A DNA stretch of 64,000 nucleotides from Chloroflexia bacterium SDU3-3 (lineage in GTDB: Bacteria; Chloroflexota; Chloroflexia; Chloroflexales; Roseiflexaceae), in NCBI GenBank assembly GCA_009268125.1, contig WBOU01000006.1:319807-383806 (forward strand), written 5' to 3'. Of this stretch, positions 9,543 to 17,635 are shown one piece after another. The notes below the pieces were generated by a model, which saw only the letters and a list, made by a program, of their open reading frames with translations, did no database searches and was not told where the DNA came from. Both the position numbers and the translations under genes were made by a program. The first letter of the stretch is position 1. Each line of letters opens with the position of its first letter.

Positions 9543-12166
9543 CGCACGATCTTTCCGAGCACACCCACGCGGTATCTATCGCCCGCGTGCAGTTCGAGCA
9601 CCTGCGCGAGCCGCTGGGCGTGGGCACGGCCACCCCGCGCATCTCGTGGGTGGTGGATGCGGCGGCCCCCGGCTGGAGCCAGGCGGGCTACGAGCTGGCC
9701 AGCTTCGGGCCGGGCGGCGAGCCGCGCGACCAGCCCGCGCGGGCCGAGTCGGGCGAGTCGGCGCTGGTGGCGTGGCCCTTCGCGCCGCTGCGCCCGCGCG
9801 AGCGCGTGGCCGTGCGCGTGCGGGCCTGGGGCCAGGATGGCCAGCCCACGCCGTGGAGCGCGCCCGCCGCCGTAGAGGCCGGGCTGCTGCGCCCCGAGGA
9901 CTGGGATGCCCAGTTCATCGCGGCCCCATGGGATGAGGACACCAGCCAGCCCCAGCCCGCGCCCATGCTGCGGCGCGCGTTCGCCGTGCGGGCGGGCGTG
10001 GCGCGGGCCAGGCTCTATATCACCGCGCTGGGCGTCTACGAGGCCAGCATCAACGGCGCGGCGGTGGGCGACCACGTGCTCGCGCCCGGGTGGACCAGCT
10101 ACGGCGAGCGCGTGCTCTACCAGAGCTTCGACATCGCCCCGCTGCTGCGCGAGGGCCAGAACGCCATCGGCGCGCTGCTGGGCGACGGCTGGTACCGTGG
10201 GCGGCTGGGCTTCGGCGGCGGGCGGCGCAACTGCTACGGCGAACGGCTGGCGCTGCTGGCCCAGATCGAGATCGACTACGCCGACGGCAGCGCCGAGCGG
10301 ATCGTGACCGACGGCGCGTGGAAGGCGGCCAGCGGCCCCATCCTGTCCAGCGACATCTACGACGGCGAGACCTACGACGCCCGCCTGGAGCAGCCCGGCT
10401 GGGACAGCCCCGGCTTCGACGACAGCGGCTGGCAGCCCGCCGCGCCGCTGGCCCGCGACCTGGCCGCGCTGGAGGCCCCGCTCGGCCCGCCGGTGCGCCG
10501 CACCCAGCTGGTCGAGCCAGCGCGGATCTTCACATCGCCCAGCGGCAAAACGCTGGTGGACTTCGGGCAGAACCTGGTGGGGCGGCTGCGCATCCGGCCC
10601 GAGGGCCAGGCGGGCCGCACCATCACCCTGCGCCACGCCGAGGTGCTGGAGCACGGCGAGCTGGCCACCCGCCCGCTGCGCGTGGCCGAGGCCACCGACC
10701 GCTACACCCTGCGCGGCGGCGGGCCGGAGGAGTGGGAGCCGCGCTTCACCTTCCACGGCTTCCGCTACGCCGAGGTGGAGGGCTGGCCCGGCGAGCTGCG
10801 CCCCGACCAGATCTGCGCCGTGGTCTGCCACAGCGACATGGAGCGCACCGGCTGGTTCGCGTGCTCCGACCCGCTGCTCAACCGCCTGCACGAGAACGTG
10901 GTCTGGAGCATGCGCGGCAACTTCCTCTCCATCCCCACCGACTGCCCCCAGCGCGACGAGCGCCTGGGCTGGACCGGCGACATCCAGGTGTTCGCGCCCA
11001 CCGCCAGCTTCCTGTACGACTGCGCCGGGTTCCTCGGCTCGTGGCTGCGCGACCTGGAGATCGACCAGCGGGCCATGGGCGGCGTGGTGCCCTTCACCGT
11101 GCCCAACGTGCTGCCGCAGGACAGCCCGTGGGGGCCGCAGCCGCCCGCCGCCGCCTGGGGCGACGCCGCCGCGATCGTGCCGTGGGTGCTGTACCAGCGC
11201 TTCGGCGACGCGGGCGTGCTGGCCCAGCAATTTGAAAGTATGCGCGCCTGGGTGGACACCATCGCCGCAGCGGCGGGCGAGCGGCGGCTGTGGGACACCG
11301 GCTTCCAGTTCGGCGACTGGCTCGACCCCGCCGCCCCGCCCGAGCGCCCCGCCGAGGCCCGCACCGCGCCCGCCATCGTGGCCACCGCCTACCTGGCCCG
11401 CAGCGCCGAGGTGGTGGGCCGCAGCGCCCAGGTGCTGGGCCGCGCCGAGGATGCCGAGCGCTACCTGGGCCTAGCCGCCGAGGTCCGGCAGGCCTTCGCC
11501 GCCGCCTACGCCGCGCCCGACGGCCACATGAGCAGCGACGCCGCCACCGCCTACGCGCTGGCCCTGGCCTTCGGCCTGCTGCCCAGCGCCGAGCAGCGCC
11601 AGCGCGCCGGGCAGCGCCTGGCCGCCCTAGTGCGCGAGGAGGGCCACCGCATCGGCACCGGCTTCGTGGGCACGCCGCTGGTGTGCGACGCCCTGTGCGA
11701 GGCGGGCGCGCTTGAGGACGCCTACGCCCTGCTGATGCAGCGCGAGAACCCCTCGTGGCTCTACCCCGTGACCATGGGCGCGACCACCATCTGGGAGCGC
11801 TGGGACAGCATGCTGCCCGACGGCTCGATCAACCCCGGCGAGATGACCTCGTTCAACCACTACGCCCTGGGCGCGGTGGCCGACTGGCTGCACCGCACGG
11901 TGGCGGGCCTCGCGCCCGACGCGCCCGGCTACCGCCGCATCCGCATCCAGCCGCTGCCGGGCGGCGGCCTCACATCGGCCAGCGCGCGCCACGCCACGCC
12001 CTACGGCATGGCCGCGTGCAGCTGGCAGCTCGCGGGCGGCACGCTCACCGTCGAGGCCACGGTGCCACCCAGCACCGCCGCCACCGTCGCGCTGCCCGGC
12101 GGCCAGCCCTTCGAGGTCGGCCCCGGCCAGCACCGCTGGCAGGTGGCGTACGAGGAGGACGATTAA
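9539..12166 (+). CDS. Alpha-L-rhamnosidase (GH78)
   Basis: 875-aa enzyme that releases terminal L-rhamnose. Order of domains: an N-terminal fibronectin-like domain (RVQFEHLREPLGVGTATPRI), a Bac_rhamnosid_N beta-sandwich (LGVYEASINGAAVGDHVLAP, then GDGWYRGRLGF), a concanavalin-like domain, the (alpha/alpha)6 catalytic domain with PTDCPQRDERLGWTGDIQVF holding the catalytic acids, and a C-terminal beta domain. The ATG at 9539 overlaps the GH3 stop codon by four bases and fits the family's usual N-terminus; the frame stays open upstream only as an overlap of the GH3 gene. No signal peptide is visible. The TAA stop abuts a family A repeat. Confidence 0.95.
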   Translation: MTHDLSEHTHAVSIARVQFEHLREPLGVGTATPRISWVVDAAAPGWSQAGYELASFGPGGEPRDQPARAESGESALVAWPFAPLRPRERVAVRVRAWGQDGQPTPWSAPAAVEAGLLRPEDWDAQFIAAPWDEDTSQPQPAPMLRRAFAVRAGVARARLYITALGVYEASINGAAVGDHVLAPGWTSYGERVLYQSFDIAPLLREGQNAIGALLGDGWYRGRLGFGGGRRNCYGERLALLAQIEIDYADGSAERIVTDGAWKAASGPILSSDIYDGETYDARLEQPGWDSPGFDDSGWQPAAPLARDLAALEAPLGPPVRRTQLVEPARIFTSPSGKTLVDFGQNLVGRLRIRPEGQAGRTITLRHAEVLEHGELATRPLRVAEATDRYTLRGGGPEEWEPRFTFHGFRYAEVEGWPGELRPDQICAVVCHSDMERTGWFACSDPLLNRLHENVVWSMRGNFLSIPTDCPQRDERLGWTGDIQVFAPTASFLYDCAGFLGSWLRDLEIDQRAMGGVVPFTVPNVLPQDSPWGPQPPAAAWGDAAAIVPWVLYQRFGDAGVLAQQFESMRAWVDTIAAAAGERRLWDTGFQFGDWLDPAAPPERPAEARTAPAIVATAYLARSAEVVGRSAQVLGRAEDAERYLGLAAEVRQAFAAAYAAPDGHMSSDAATAYALALAFGLLPSAEQRQRAGQRLAALVREEGHRIGTGFVGTPLVCDALCEAGALEDAYALLMQRENPSWLYPVTMGATTIWERWDSMLPDGSINPGEMTSFNHYALGAVADWLHRTVAGLAPDAPGYRRIRIQPLPGGGLTSASARHATPYGMAACSWQLAGGTLTVEATVPPSTAATVALPGGQPFEVGPGQHRWQVAYEEDD

Positions 12167-12290
12167 CCACCAAGGCTCCAAGACACCAAGGGAACGAAAG
12201 AACTAATTCACCACCAAGACGCGAAGACACGAAGGGAAAAGGGAGACCCGTTCACCACCAAGACACCAAGGCACCAAGGGCAACAAAAGG
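12164..12290. repeat. Dispersed repeat family A block
   Basis: Three consecutive units (CCACCAAGGCTCCAAGACACC, CCACCAAGACGCGAAGACACG and CCACCAAGACACCAAGGCACC, each a fused pair of sub-units) separated by spacers such as GGGAACGAAAGAACTAATT. The first unit starts directly at the TAA stop of the rhamnosidase gene. No gene is seen. Confidence 0.85.
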
Positions 12291-12292
12291 GC

Positions 12293-12545
12293 AGGAACCT
12301 GCGCACCGCCCAACCCCACCCACCCGGCCCATCCGGCGAAGGTGCCGCTAGCGTTTTGATGGCCATATGCACCAACACCAGCCGCCAGAAAACAGCATAG
12401 GAACGCCCCAAATTGGGGTTCGAAGGGGCATCGCCCCTCGCGGGGGTTCCGGGGGCTGGCCCCCGGACGCCGCCCGCGCAGGGCATCCACCCACCAACCG
12501 AGCAGAACCGATTCACCACGAAGGCGCGAAGACCCGAAGGGAACG
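12293..12545. repeat. Dispersed repeat family B, near-complete, followed by family A
   Basis: Near-complete copy of the roughly 230-250 bp family B element: CCCACCCGGCCCATCCGGCG at the left, ATGGCCATATGCACCAACAC and AATTGGGGTTCGAAGGGG in the middle, then a GC-rich part CGGGGGTTCCGGGGGCTGG that can form hairpins, and CGCGCAGGGCATCCACCC at the right. A family A unit (TTCACCACGAAGGCGCGAAG) follows. The rhaA ribosome site region begins only after this block. Confidence 0.75.
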
Positions 12546-12612
12546 AAAGAACCAGCGCCGCCCGCGCGATACCGACCTGCAGACCCGCTTTCTACGACAG
12601 AAAGGCACTGCC

Positions 12613-13893
12613 ATGAAGCACGCATTCCCCGCCACCGACCGCACCCGCGAGAGCTACGCCCTCGCCCGCGAGCGCTACGCCAGCCTCGGCGTCGACACCG
12701 AGCAGGCCCTCGCCGCCCTCGCCAGCGTCAGCATCAGCCTGCACTGCTGGCAGGGCGACGACGTCGCCGGGTTCGAGAACCCCGGCGGCCCGCTGGGCGG
12801 CGGCATCGCCGCCACCGGCAACTACCCCGGCAAGGCCCGCAGCGCCCACGAGCTGCGCGCCGACCTCGACCAGGCCTACCGCCTCATCCCCGGCGCGCAC
12901 CGCCTCAACCTGCACGCCATCTACGCCGAGACCGAGGGCCGCCCCGTGCCCCGCAACGAGCTGCGCCCCGAGCACTTCGCGGGCTGGGTCGAGTGGGCCA
13001 GGGCGCGCGGCCACGGCCTCGACTTCAACCCCACCTGCTTCTCGCACCCCCTGGCCGAGGGCGGCATGACCTTGGCCAGCCCCGACCCCGCCACCCGCCA
13101 GTTCTGGGTCGAGCACTGCATCGCCAGCCGCCAGATCGGCGCGTCGTTCGGGCGCGCGCTCGGCACGCCCTGCGTCACCAACATCTGGGTGCCCGACGGC
13201 ATGAAGGACACCCCCGCCGACCGCGCCGCGCCCCGCCAGCGCCTGCGCGAGTCGCTCGACCGCATCCTGGCCGAGCCGCTTGACCGCCGCCACAACCTCG
13301 ACGCCGTCGAGAGCAAGCTGTTCGGCATCGGGGCCGAGAGCTACACCGTCGGCTCGCACGAGTTCTACATGGGCTACGCCATGGCCAATGGCATCCTGCT
13401 GTGCCTCGACAGCGGCCACTTCCACCCCACCGAGTCGCTGGCCGACAAGATCTCGGCGGTGCTGCTGTATGTCGACGAGCTGCTGCTGCACATCAGCCGG
13501 GGCGTGCGCTGGGACAGCGACCACGTGGTGGCGCTGGGCGACGAGACCCAGGCCATGCTGCGCGAGGTGGTGGCGGGCGGCTACCTTGGCCGCGTCCACA
13601 TCGGGCTGGATTTCTTCGACGCCAGCATCAACCGCGTGGCCGCCTGGGCCATCGGCTCGCGCAACGTGCTGCGCGCCGCCATGATCGCCCTGCTGGAGCC
13701 GACGGCGCGGCTGCGCGAGCTGGAGGCCGAGGGCGACTACACCGCGCGGCTGGCGCTGATGGAGGAGCTGCGCGGCATGCCCTGGGGCGCGGTCTGGGAT
13801 CAGTTCTGCGAGCGGCACGATGCGCCCGTGGGCCTGTCCTTCCTGAACGAGGTGCGCAGCTACGAGCGCTCAGTGCTATCGCAGCGCAGCTAG
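12613..13893 (+). CDS. rhaA: L-rhamnose isomerase
   Basis: Converts L-rhamnose to L-rhamnulose in the cytoplasm, the first step of rhamnose breakdown. The protein is 426 aa, close to the usual 410-430. The N-terminal stretch [18 protein letters not shown] and the metal-site region [20 protein letters not shown] are characteristic of bacterial RhaA, as is [18 protein letters not shown] chose the ATG giving [10 protein letters not shown]; the open frame upstream runs into repeat DNA and has no family resemblance. It is followed, across a tandem array, by the aldolase and kinase of the same pathway. Confidence 0.95.
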   Translation: MKHAFPATDRTRESYALARERYASLGVDTEQALAALASVSISLHCWQGDDVAGFENPGGPLGGGIAATGNYPGKARSAHELRADLDQAYRLIPGAHRLNLHAIYAETEGRPVPRNELRPEHFAGWVEWARARGHGLDFNPTCFSHPLAEGGMTLASPDPATRQFWVEHCIASRQIGASFGRALGTPCVTNIWVPDGMKDTPADRAAPRQRLRESLDRILAEPLDRRHNLDAVESKLFGIGAESYTVGSHEFYMGYAMANGILLCLDSGHFHPTESLADKISAVLLYVDELLLHISRGVRWDSDHVVALGDETQAMLREVVAGGYLGRVHIGLDFFDASINRVAAWAIGSRNVLRAAMIALLEPTARLRELEAEGDYTARLALMEELRGMPWGAVWDQFCERHDAPVGLSFLNEVRSYERSVLSQRS

Positions 13894-13971
13894 CATCATT
13901 TAAAAAAAGCGCCGCCGCGCTGGGCATGCCCGCGCCGTGCAAAAAAGGCTCTGGCATCAGCCTGGAAAGAC

Positions 13972-14160
13972 CCACCACCACGGCGGATCGTTCCACCACC
14001 ACGGCGGATCGTTCCACCACCGCGGCGGATCGTTCCACCACCGCGGCGGATCGTTCCACCACCGCGGCGGATCGTTCCACCACTGCGGCGGATCGTTCCA
14101 CCACCGCGGCGGATCGTTCCACCACCGCGGCGGATCGTTCCACCGCCGTCGACATCGTAG
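13972..14160. repeat. Tandem array of 21-bp units (array 1)
   Basis: Eight full 21-bp units at 13972-14139 plus a decayed ninth. Each unit reads CCACCACCG then CGGCGGATCGTT with slight changes (CCACCACCA or CCACCACTG in three units). Because 21 is a multiple of three, no frame shift occurs along the array, and both strands stay open as heptapeptide repeats, but no ribosome site or family resemblance supports translation. It fills most of the gap between rhaA and rhaD. Confidence 0.95.
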
Positions 14161-14198
14161 AATAACGACCGACACAACAAACAACACAGAGGAAAGCT

Positions 14199-15023
14199 AT
14201 GGCACTCAGCGAACCATTCCCCACCCTGCCCGAGCTGCTCGCCTCCATGGGCGAGGCGGGCCAGCGCATGAACGACATCGAGGCCTGCGAGGGCGCGGCG
14301 GGCAACATCTCGATCTGCGTCGGCTGGCCGCTTGAGCTGGGCGCGATCTTCCCCAACGCCGAGCCGGTGGAGCTGCCGCTGGCCGTGCCCGCGCTGGCCG
14401 GCATGGTGGTGCTGGTCAGCGGCTCGGGCCAGCGCCTGCGCGACATCCAGCGCGACCCCGCCGCATGTGTGGGCGCGGTGGCCATCGACGCCGAGGGCAG
14501 GCGCGGCACCCTGCACAGCGCGCCGCAGCGGGCCTTCGCCCGCGTCACCAGCGAGTTCAACTCGCACCTGGCCGTGCACCACGACCAGCTCGCGCGCGGC
14601 GGCGGCAACTTCCACGCGCTCATCCACGCCCAACCGCCCTACCTCACCTACCTGAGCCAGATCGCCGCCTACCGCGACGAGGATTTCTGCAACCGGCGGC
14701 TGCTGCGCTGGGAGCCAGAGACGATCATCAACCTGCCCGAGGGTATCGGCGTGCTGCCCTTCCTACTGCCCGGCTCGCCCGACATGATGGAGGCCAACGT
14801 GGCCAGCCTGCGCGCCCACCAGCTGACGCTGTGGAGCAAGCACGGCCTGATGGCGCGCTCCGACGCCGGGGTGCTGCGCGCCGCCGACCGGATCGACTAC
14901 ATCGAGACGGCGGCCCGCTACGAGTATATGGACATGGTGGCCGGTGGCCGGGGCGAGGGCCTGAGCGACGAGGAGCTGCGGGCGGTCGTCCGCGCCTTCG
15001 ATGTGCCGACCACGCTGTACTAG
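14199..15023 (+). CDS. rhaD: Rhamnulose-1-phosphate aldolase
   Basis: Class II aldolase that splits L-rhamnulose 1-phosphate into dihydroxyacetone phosphate and L-lactaldehyde. The length is 274 aa, the same as the well-known E. coli enzyme. Visible motifs are AAGNISIC (phosphate-binding loop, residues 33-40), a probable catalytic Glu119 in TSEFNSH, and zinc ligand candidates His139 and His143 (NFHALIHAQPPY) and His215 (SKHGLMAR). An AGAGGAAAGCT ribosome site precedes the ATG. It stands 26 bp ahead of the kinase gene and is surely co-transcribed with it. Confidence 0.93.
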   Translation: MALSEPFPTLPELLASMGEAGQRMNDIEACEGAAGNISICVGWPLELGAIFPNAEPVELPLAVPALAGMVVLVSGSGQRLRDIQRDPAACVGAVAIDAEGRRGTLHSAPQRAFARVTSEFNSHLAVHHDQLARGGGNFHALIHAQPPYLTYLSQIAAYRDEDFCNRRLLRWEPETIINLPEGIGVLPFLLPGSPDMMEANVASLRAHQLTLWSKHGLMARSDAGVLRAADRIDYIETAARYEYMDMVAGGRGEGLSDEELRAVVRAFDVPTTLY

Positions 15024-15049
15024 CCGCCCGCCTGCAACGGAGCAAGCAC

Positions 15050-16525
15050 ATGCACACCTTTCTGGCGATCGACATCGGGGCATCGAGCGGGCGGCTCATC
15101 CTGGGCCGCCTGGGCGACGGGCGGCTGGAGGCGCAGGAGATCCACCGCTTCGCCAACACGCCGGTGCAGCTGCCTACCGGGCTGCACTGGGACATCCTGC
15201 GGCTCTGGCACGAGGTGACGGCGGGCCTGGCCAAGCTGCCCGCGCTGCTGGATGCCCCGCTGGATGGCATCGGCATCGACACATGGGCGGTGGACTACGC
15301 GCTGCTGGATGAGGCCGGGCGGCTGCTGGGCAACCCCCACCACTACCGCGACCAGCGCACGGCAGGCATGCCCGACGCGGTGGCGCGCAGCCTGCCGCCC
15401 GAGCGGGTCTACGCCCGCACCGGCATCCAGCAGATGCCGATCAACACGCTCTACCAGCTGGCCAGCATGCGCGCCCACGGCGACCGCACGCTCGACCACG
15501 CCGCGCACCTGCTGCTCATCCCCGACCTATTCCACTACTGGATGACCGGCCAGCTGGTGGCCGAGTACACCAACGCATCCACCACCCAGCTGCTGGATGC
15601 GCGCGCGCGGTGCTGGGCGGGCGACCTGCTCGACGCGCTGGGCGTGCCCGCCCGTATCCTGCCGGATGTGGTGGCCCCCGGCACCGCGCTGGGCCAGCTG
15701 CGCCCCGAGCTGGCGGCGGCGTGCGGCCTGCGCCACGCCGCCCCAGTCTACGCCACCGCCACCCACGACACCGCCAGCGCGGTGGCCGCCGTGCCCGGCC
15801 TGGATGCGCACAGCGCCTACATCAGCAGCGGCACATGGAGCCTGGTGGGCGTCGAGCTGGATGCGCCCATCCTCAGCGAGCAGGCCCAGCACCTCAACTT
15901 CACCAACGAGGGCGGCGTGGCGGGCAGCATCCGCCTGCTCAAGAACGTGGGCGGCCTGTGGCTGCTGCAGGAGTGCCAGCGCCAGTGGCAGCGCGAGGGC
16001 CGCACCTACGGCTGGGATGAGCTGGGCGCGCTGGCCGAGGCCGCGCCGCCGCTGCGCAGCCTGGTCGACCCCGACGCGCCCGACTTCCTCAGCCCCGGCG
16101 ACATGCCCGCCGCCATCCGGGCCTACTGCCGCCGCAGCGGCCAGCCCGAGCCAGCCGACGCGGGCGCGGTGGTGCGCTGCTGCATGGAGAGCCTGGCCCT
16201 GGCCTACCGCCGTGTGATCGAGCAGATCGAGGCGCTCACGGGGCGGCAGATCCGCACCATCCGCATGGTGGGCGGCGGCACCAAGGACGCCACGCTCTGC
16301 CAGCTCACCGCCGACGCCTGCGGGCGCGAGGTGGTGGCAGGCCCCGTCGAGGCCACCGCGCTGGGCAACATGCTGGTGCAGGCCGTGGCCAGCGGCGCGC
16401 TGCCAAGCATCCAGGCGGGCCGCGCCGCGGTGGCCCGCTCGGCACCGCAGCGCACCTACGCGCCCCGCCCCGGCACCAACTGGGGCGCGGCACAGGCGGC
16501 GCTCTACCGCGAGGGGACGCATTAA
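15050..16525 (+). CDS. rhaB: Rhamnulokinase
   Basis: FGGY-family sugar kinase of 491 aa that phosphorylates L-rhamnulose with ATP. The ATPase-fold phosphate loop FLAIDIGASSGRLILG is at residues 4-19, the sugar-site part is GIGIDTWAVDYALLD, and a C-terminal nucleotide motif TIRMVGGGTKDATLCQLTAD is clear. RhaB, RhaA and RhaD together complete the path from rhamnose to glycolysis. The start is ATG 15050, behind AACGGAGCAAGC. The frame is open far upstream but that is only overlap with rhaD. The TAA stop is joined to a family A repeat. Confidence 0.95.
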   Translation: MHTFLAIDIGASSGRLILGRLGDGRLEAQEIHRFANTPVQLPTGLHWDILRLWHEVTAGLAKLPALLDAPLDGIGIDTWAVDYALLDEAGRLLGNPHHYRDQRTAGMPDAVARSLPPERVYARTGIQQMPINTLYQLASMRAHGDRTLDHAAHLLLIPDLFHYWMTGQLVAEYTNASTTQLLDARARCWAGDLLDALGVPARILPDVVAPGTALGQLRPELAAACGLRHAAPVYATATHDTASAVAAVPGLDAHSAYISSGTWSLVGVELDAPILSEQAQHLNFTNEGGVAGSIRLLKNVGGLWLLQECQRQWQREGRTYGWDELGALAEAAPPLRSLVDPDAPDFLSPGDMPAAIRAYCRRSGQPEPADAGAVVRCCMESLALAYRRVIEQIEALTGRQIRTIRMVGGGTKDATLCQLTADACGREVVAGPVEATALGNMLVQAVASGALPSIQAGRAAVARSAPQRTYAPRPGTNWGAAQAALYREGTH

Positions 16526-16685
16526 CCACGAAGACACGAAGACACGAGGGGAGGAGAGACTGGTTTACCACCAAGGCTCCAAGACACCAAGGGGCGGAGA
16601 GGAACATGAACCACGAAGGCGCGAAGGCACGAACGGGGAGGGGAAACAGAGACCGGTTTACCACCAAGGCTCCAAGACACCAAGA
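16522..16685. repeat. Dispersed repeat family A block
   Basis: Four or more family A units alternating between CCACGAAGACACGAAGACACG and CCACCAAGGCTCCAAGACACC types, with spacers like GGGGAGGAGAGACTGGTT. It begins within the ATTAA that forms the rhaB stop codon. Short open frames here are repeat-derived and not supported as genes. Confidence 0.85.
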
Positions 16686-16692
16686 GAAAACA

Positions 16693-16950
16693 ATGGCGAT
16701 GGGCCAGCTCTACCCACCTGGCCCATGCGGCGAAGGTGCCGCTATAGTCTTGATGGCCATATGCACGAACACCAGCCGCCAGCGACCAGCATAGGAACGC
16801 CTCAAATTGGGGGTTCGAAGGGGGCGTAGCCCCATCGCGGGGTCGCTAGGGGCTGGCCCCTAGCCGCCGCCCGCGCAGGGCATCCACCCATCAACCACAA
16901 GGAACCATCATCATCAAAGCAAAGCCGGTCGGCCCGACGAACGAAGAAAC
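16693..16950. repeat. Dispersed repeat family B, complete copy
   Basis: A complete family B element: CTACCCACCTGGCCCATGCG, ATGGCCATATGCACGAACAC, AATTGGGGGTTCGAAGGG, a hairpin-rich core (GGGGCGTAGCCCC, then TAGGGGCTGGCCCCTA), CGCGCAGGGCATCCACCC, and a right end CATCATCAAAGC..GCCGGTCGGCCCGAC. The core contains two short palindromes that would fold as stem-loops. Confidence 0.8.
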
Positions 16951-16954
16951 AGAG

Positions 16955-17030
16955 ACCGGTTTACCACCAAGGCTCCAAGACACCAAGGGGCGGAGAGAAA
17001 CATGAACCACGAAGGCGCGAGGGGTAGATG
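16955..17030. repeat. Dispersed repeat family A block
   Basis: One TTTACCACCAAGGCTCCAAG unit and one CCACGAAGGCGCGAGG unit follow the family B copy and run up to about 80 bp before the end of the next (minus-strand) gene. No separate gene is seen in the remaining bases. Confidence 0.75.
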
Positions 17031-17104
17031 AAAAGCGGGCGTAGGCAATGCTTCTCCCATTGCCCGTCCGCCCAACGACCCAGCGGTGCTGCAGGCGCAC
17101 CACA

Positions 17105-17500
17105 TCAGCCCGCCACCAGCAGCCCCAGGATGGCCCCGGCCAGCAGGCCCTTCAGCCAGCCGCCCAGGAACCAGCCCCACGCCAGGCCGCGCGGCACCGG
17201 CATGTGGATGTAGGTGCCAAAGCCCGAGCCGACGCCTAGCGCGCAGCCCAGCAGCCCGCCAAACAGCAGCCCAGCGCCGAGCGACTTGGGGCTGATCAGC
17301 AGCCAGTAGGTCAGCACAAACACCGCGATCAGCACCCACGTCACCGCGTAGACCAGCGGCATATTCATCTGGTCGAGCGGACGCCAGAGGCTGGGGTTTT
17401 CGGCGTAGAGCGGGTGCAGCAGAAAGCGGTGCAGCAGCGTATCACATGCGATCCAGGCGATCAGGATGCCAATGGCCGAGAGGACCAGCGAGAGGATCAT
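17105..17500 (-). CDS. Small hypothetical membrane protein
   Basis: 131-aa protein with about four hydrophobic helices: residues 2-20, 48-70 (VYAVTWVLIAVFVLTYWLLI), a Gly-rich one near 75-92 and one near 105-130 (GGWLKGLLAGAILGLLVAG). No enzyme motif is seen and I cannot name the family with certainty. A clear AAAGGAGCGGCT ribosome site supports the start. It stands alone on the minus strand. Confidence 0.75.
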   Translation of the reverse strand: MILSLVLSAIGILIAWIACDTLLHRFLLHPLYAENPSLWRPLDQMNMPLVYAVTWVLIAVFVLTYWLLISPKSLGAGLLFGGLLGCALGVGSGFGTYIHMPVPRGLAWGWFLGGWLKGLLAGAILGLLVAG

Positions 17501-17576
17501 AGCCGCTCCTTTGCGCGCTGAGAAGTATGTGAAAAATAATACAATAAAAGAGCATAGCGCGTCAACCCCACAAAGA

Positions 17577-17606
17577 CCGAGCCGAGCAGGTGCCTGCTCG
17601 GCTCGG
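17577..17606 (-). terminator. Rho-independent terminator of the FAD monooxygenase gene
   Basis: Perfect inverted repeat, 13-bp arms (CCGAGCCGAGCAG) around a 4-nt loop, about 30 bp beyond the stop codon of the minus-strand gene. On that strand the stem is followed by TCTTTGTGG, a modest U-tract. Confidence 0.7.
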
Positions 17607-17635
17607 GGTAGCGACCTCGGCTGGGCTACTATCGG

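Noticed and set aside
9497-11230. Long minus-strand open frame opposite the second rhamnosidase
   Set aside because: Antisense shadow of a well-supported GH78 gene; no family motifs.
13972-14160. Possible CRISPR array
   Set aside because: The units are joined head to tail without variable spacers, and no cas genes are present. The same applies to the arrays at 24761 and 58626.
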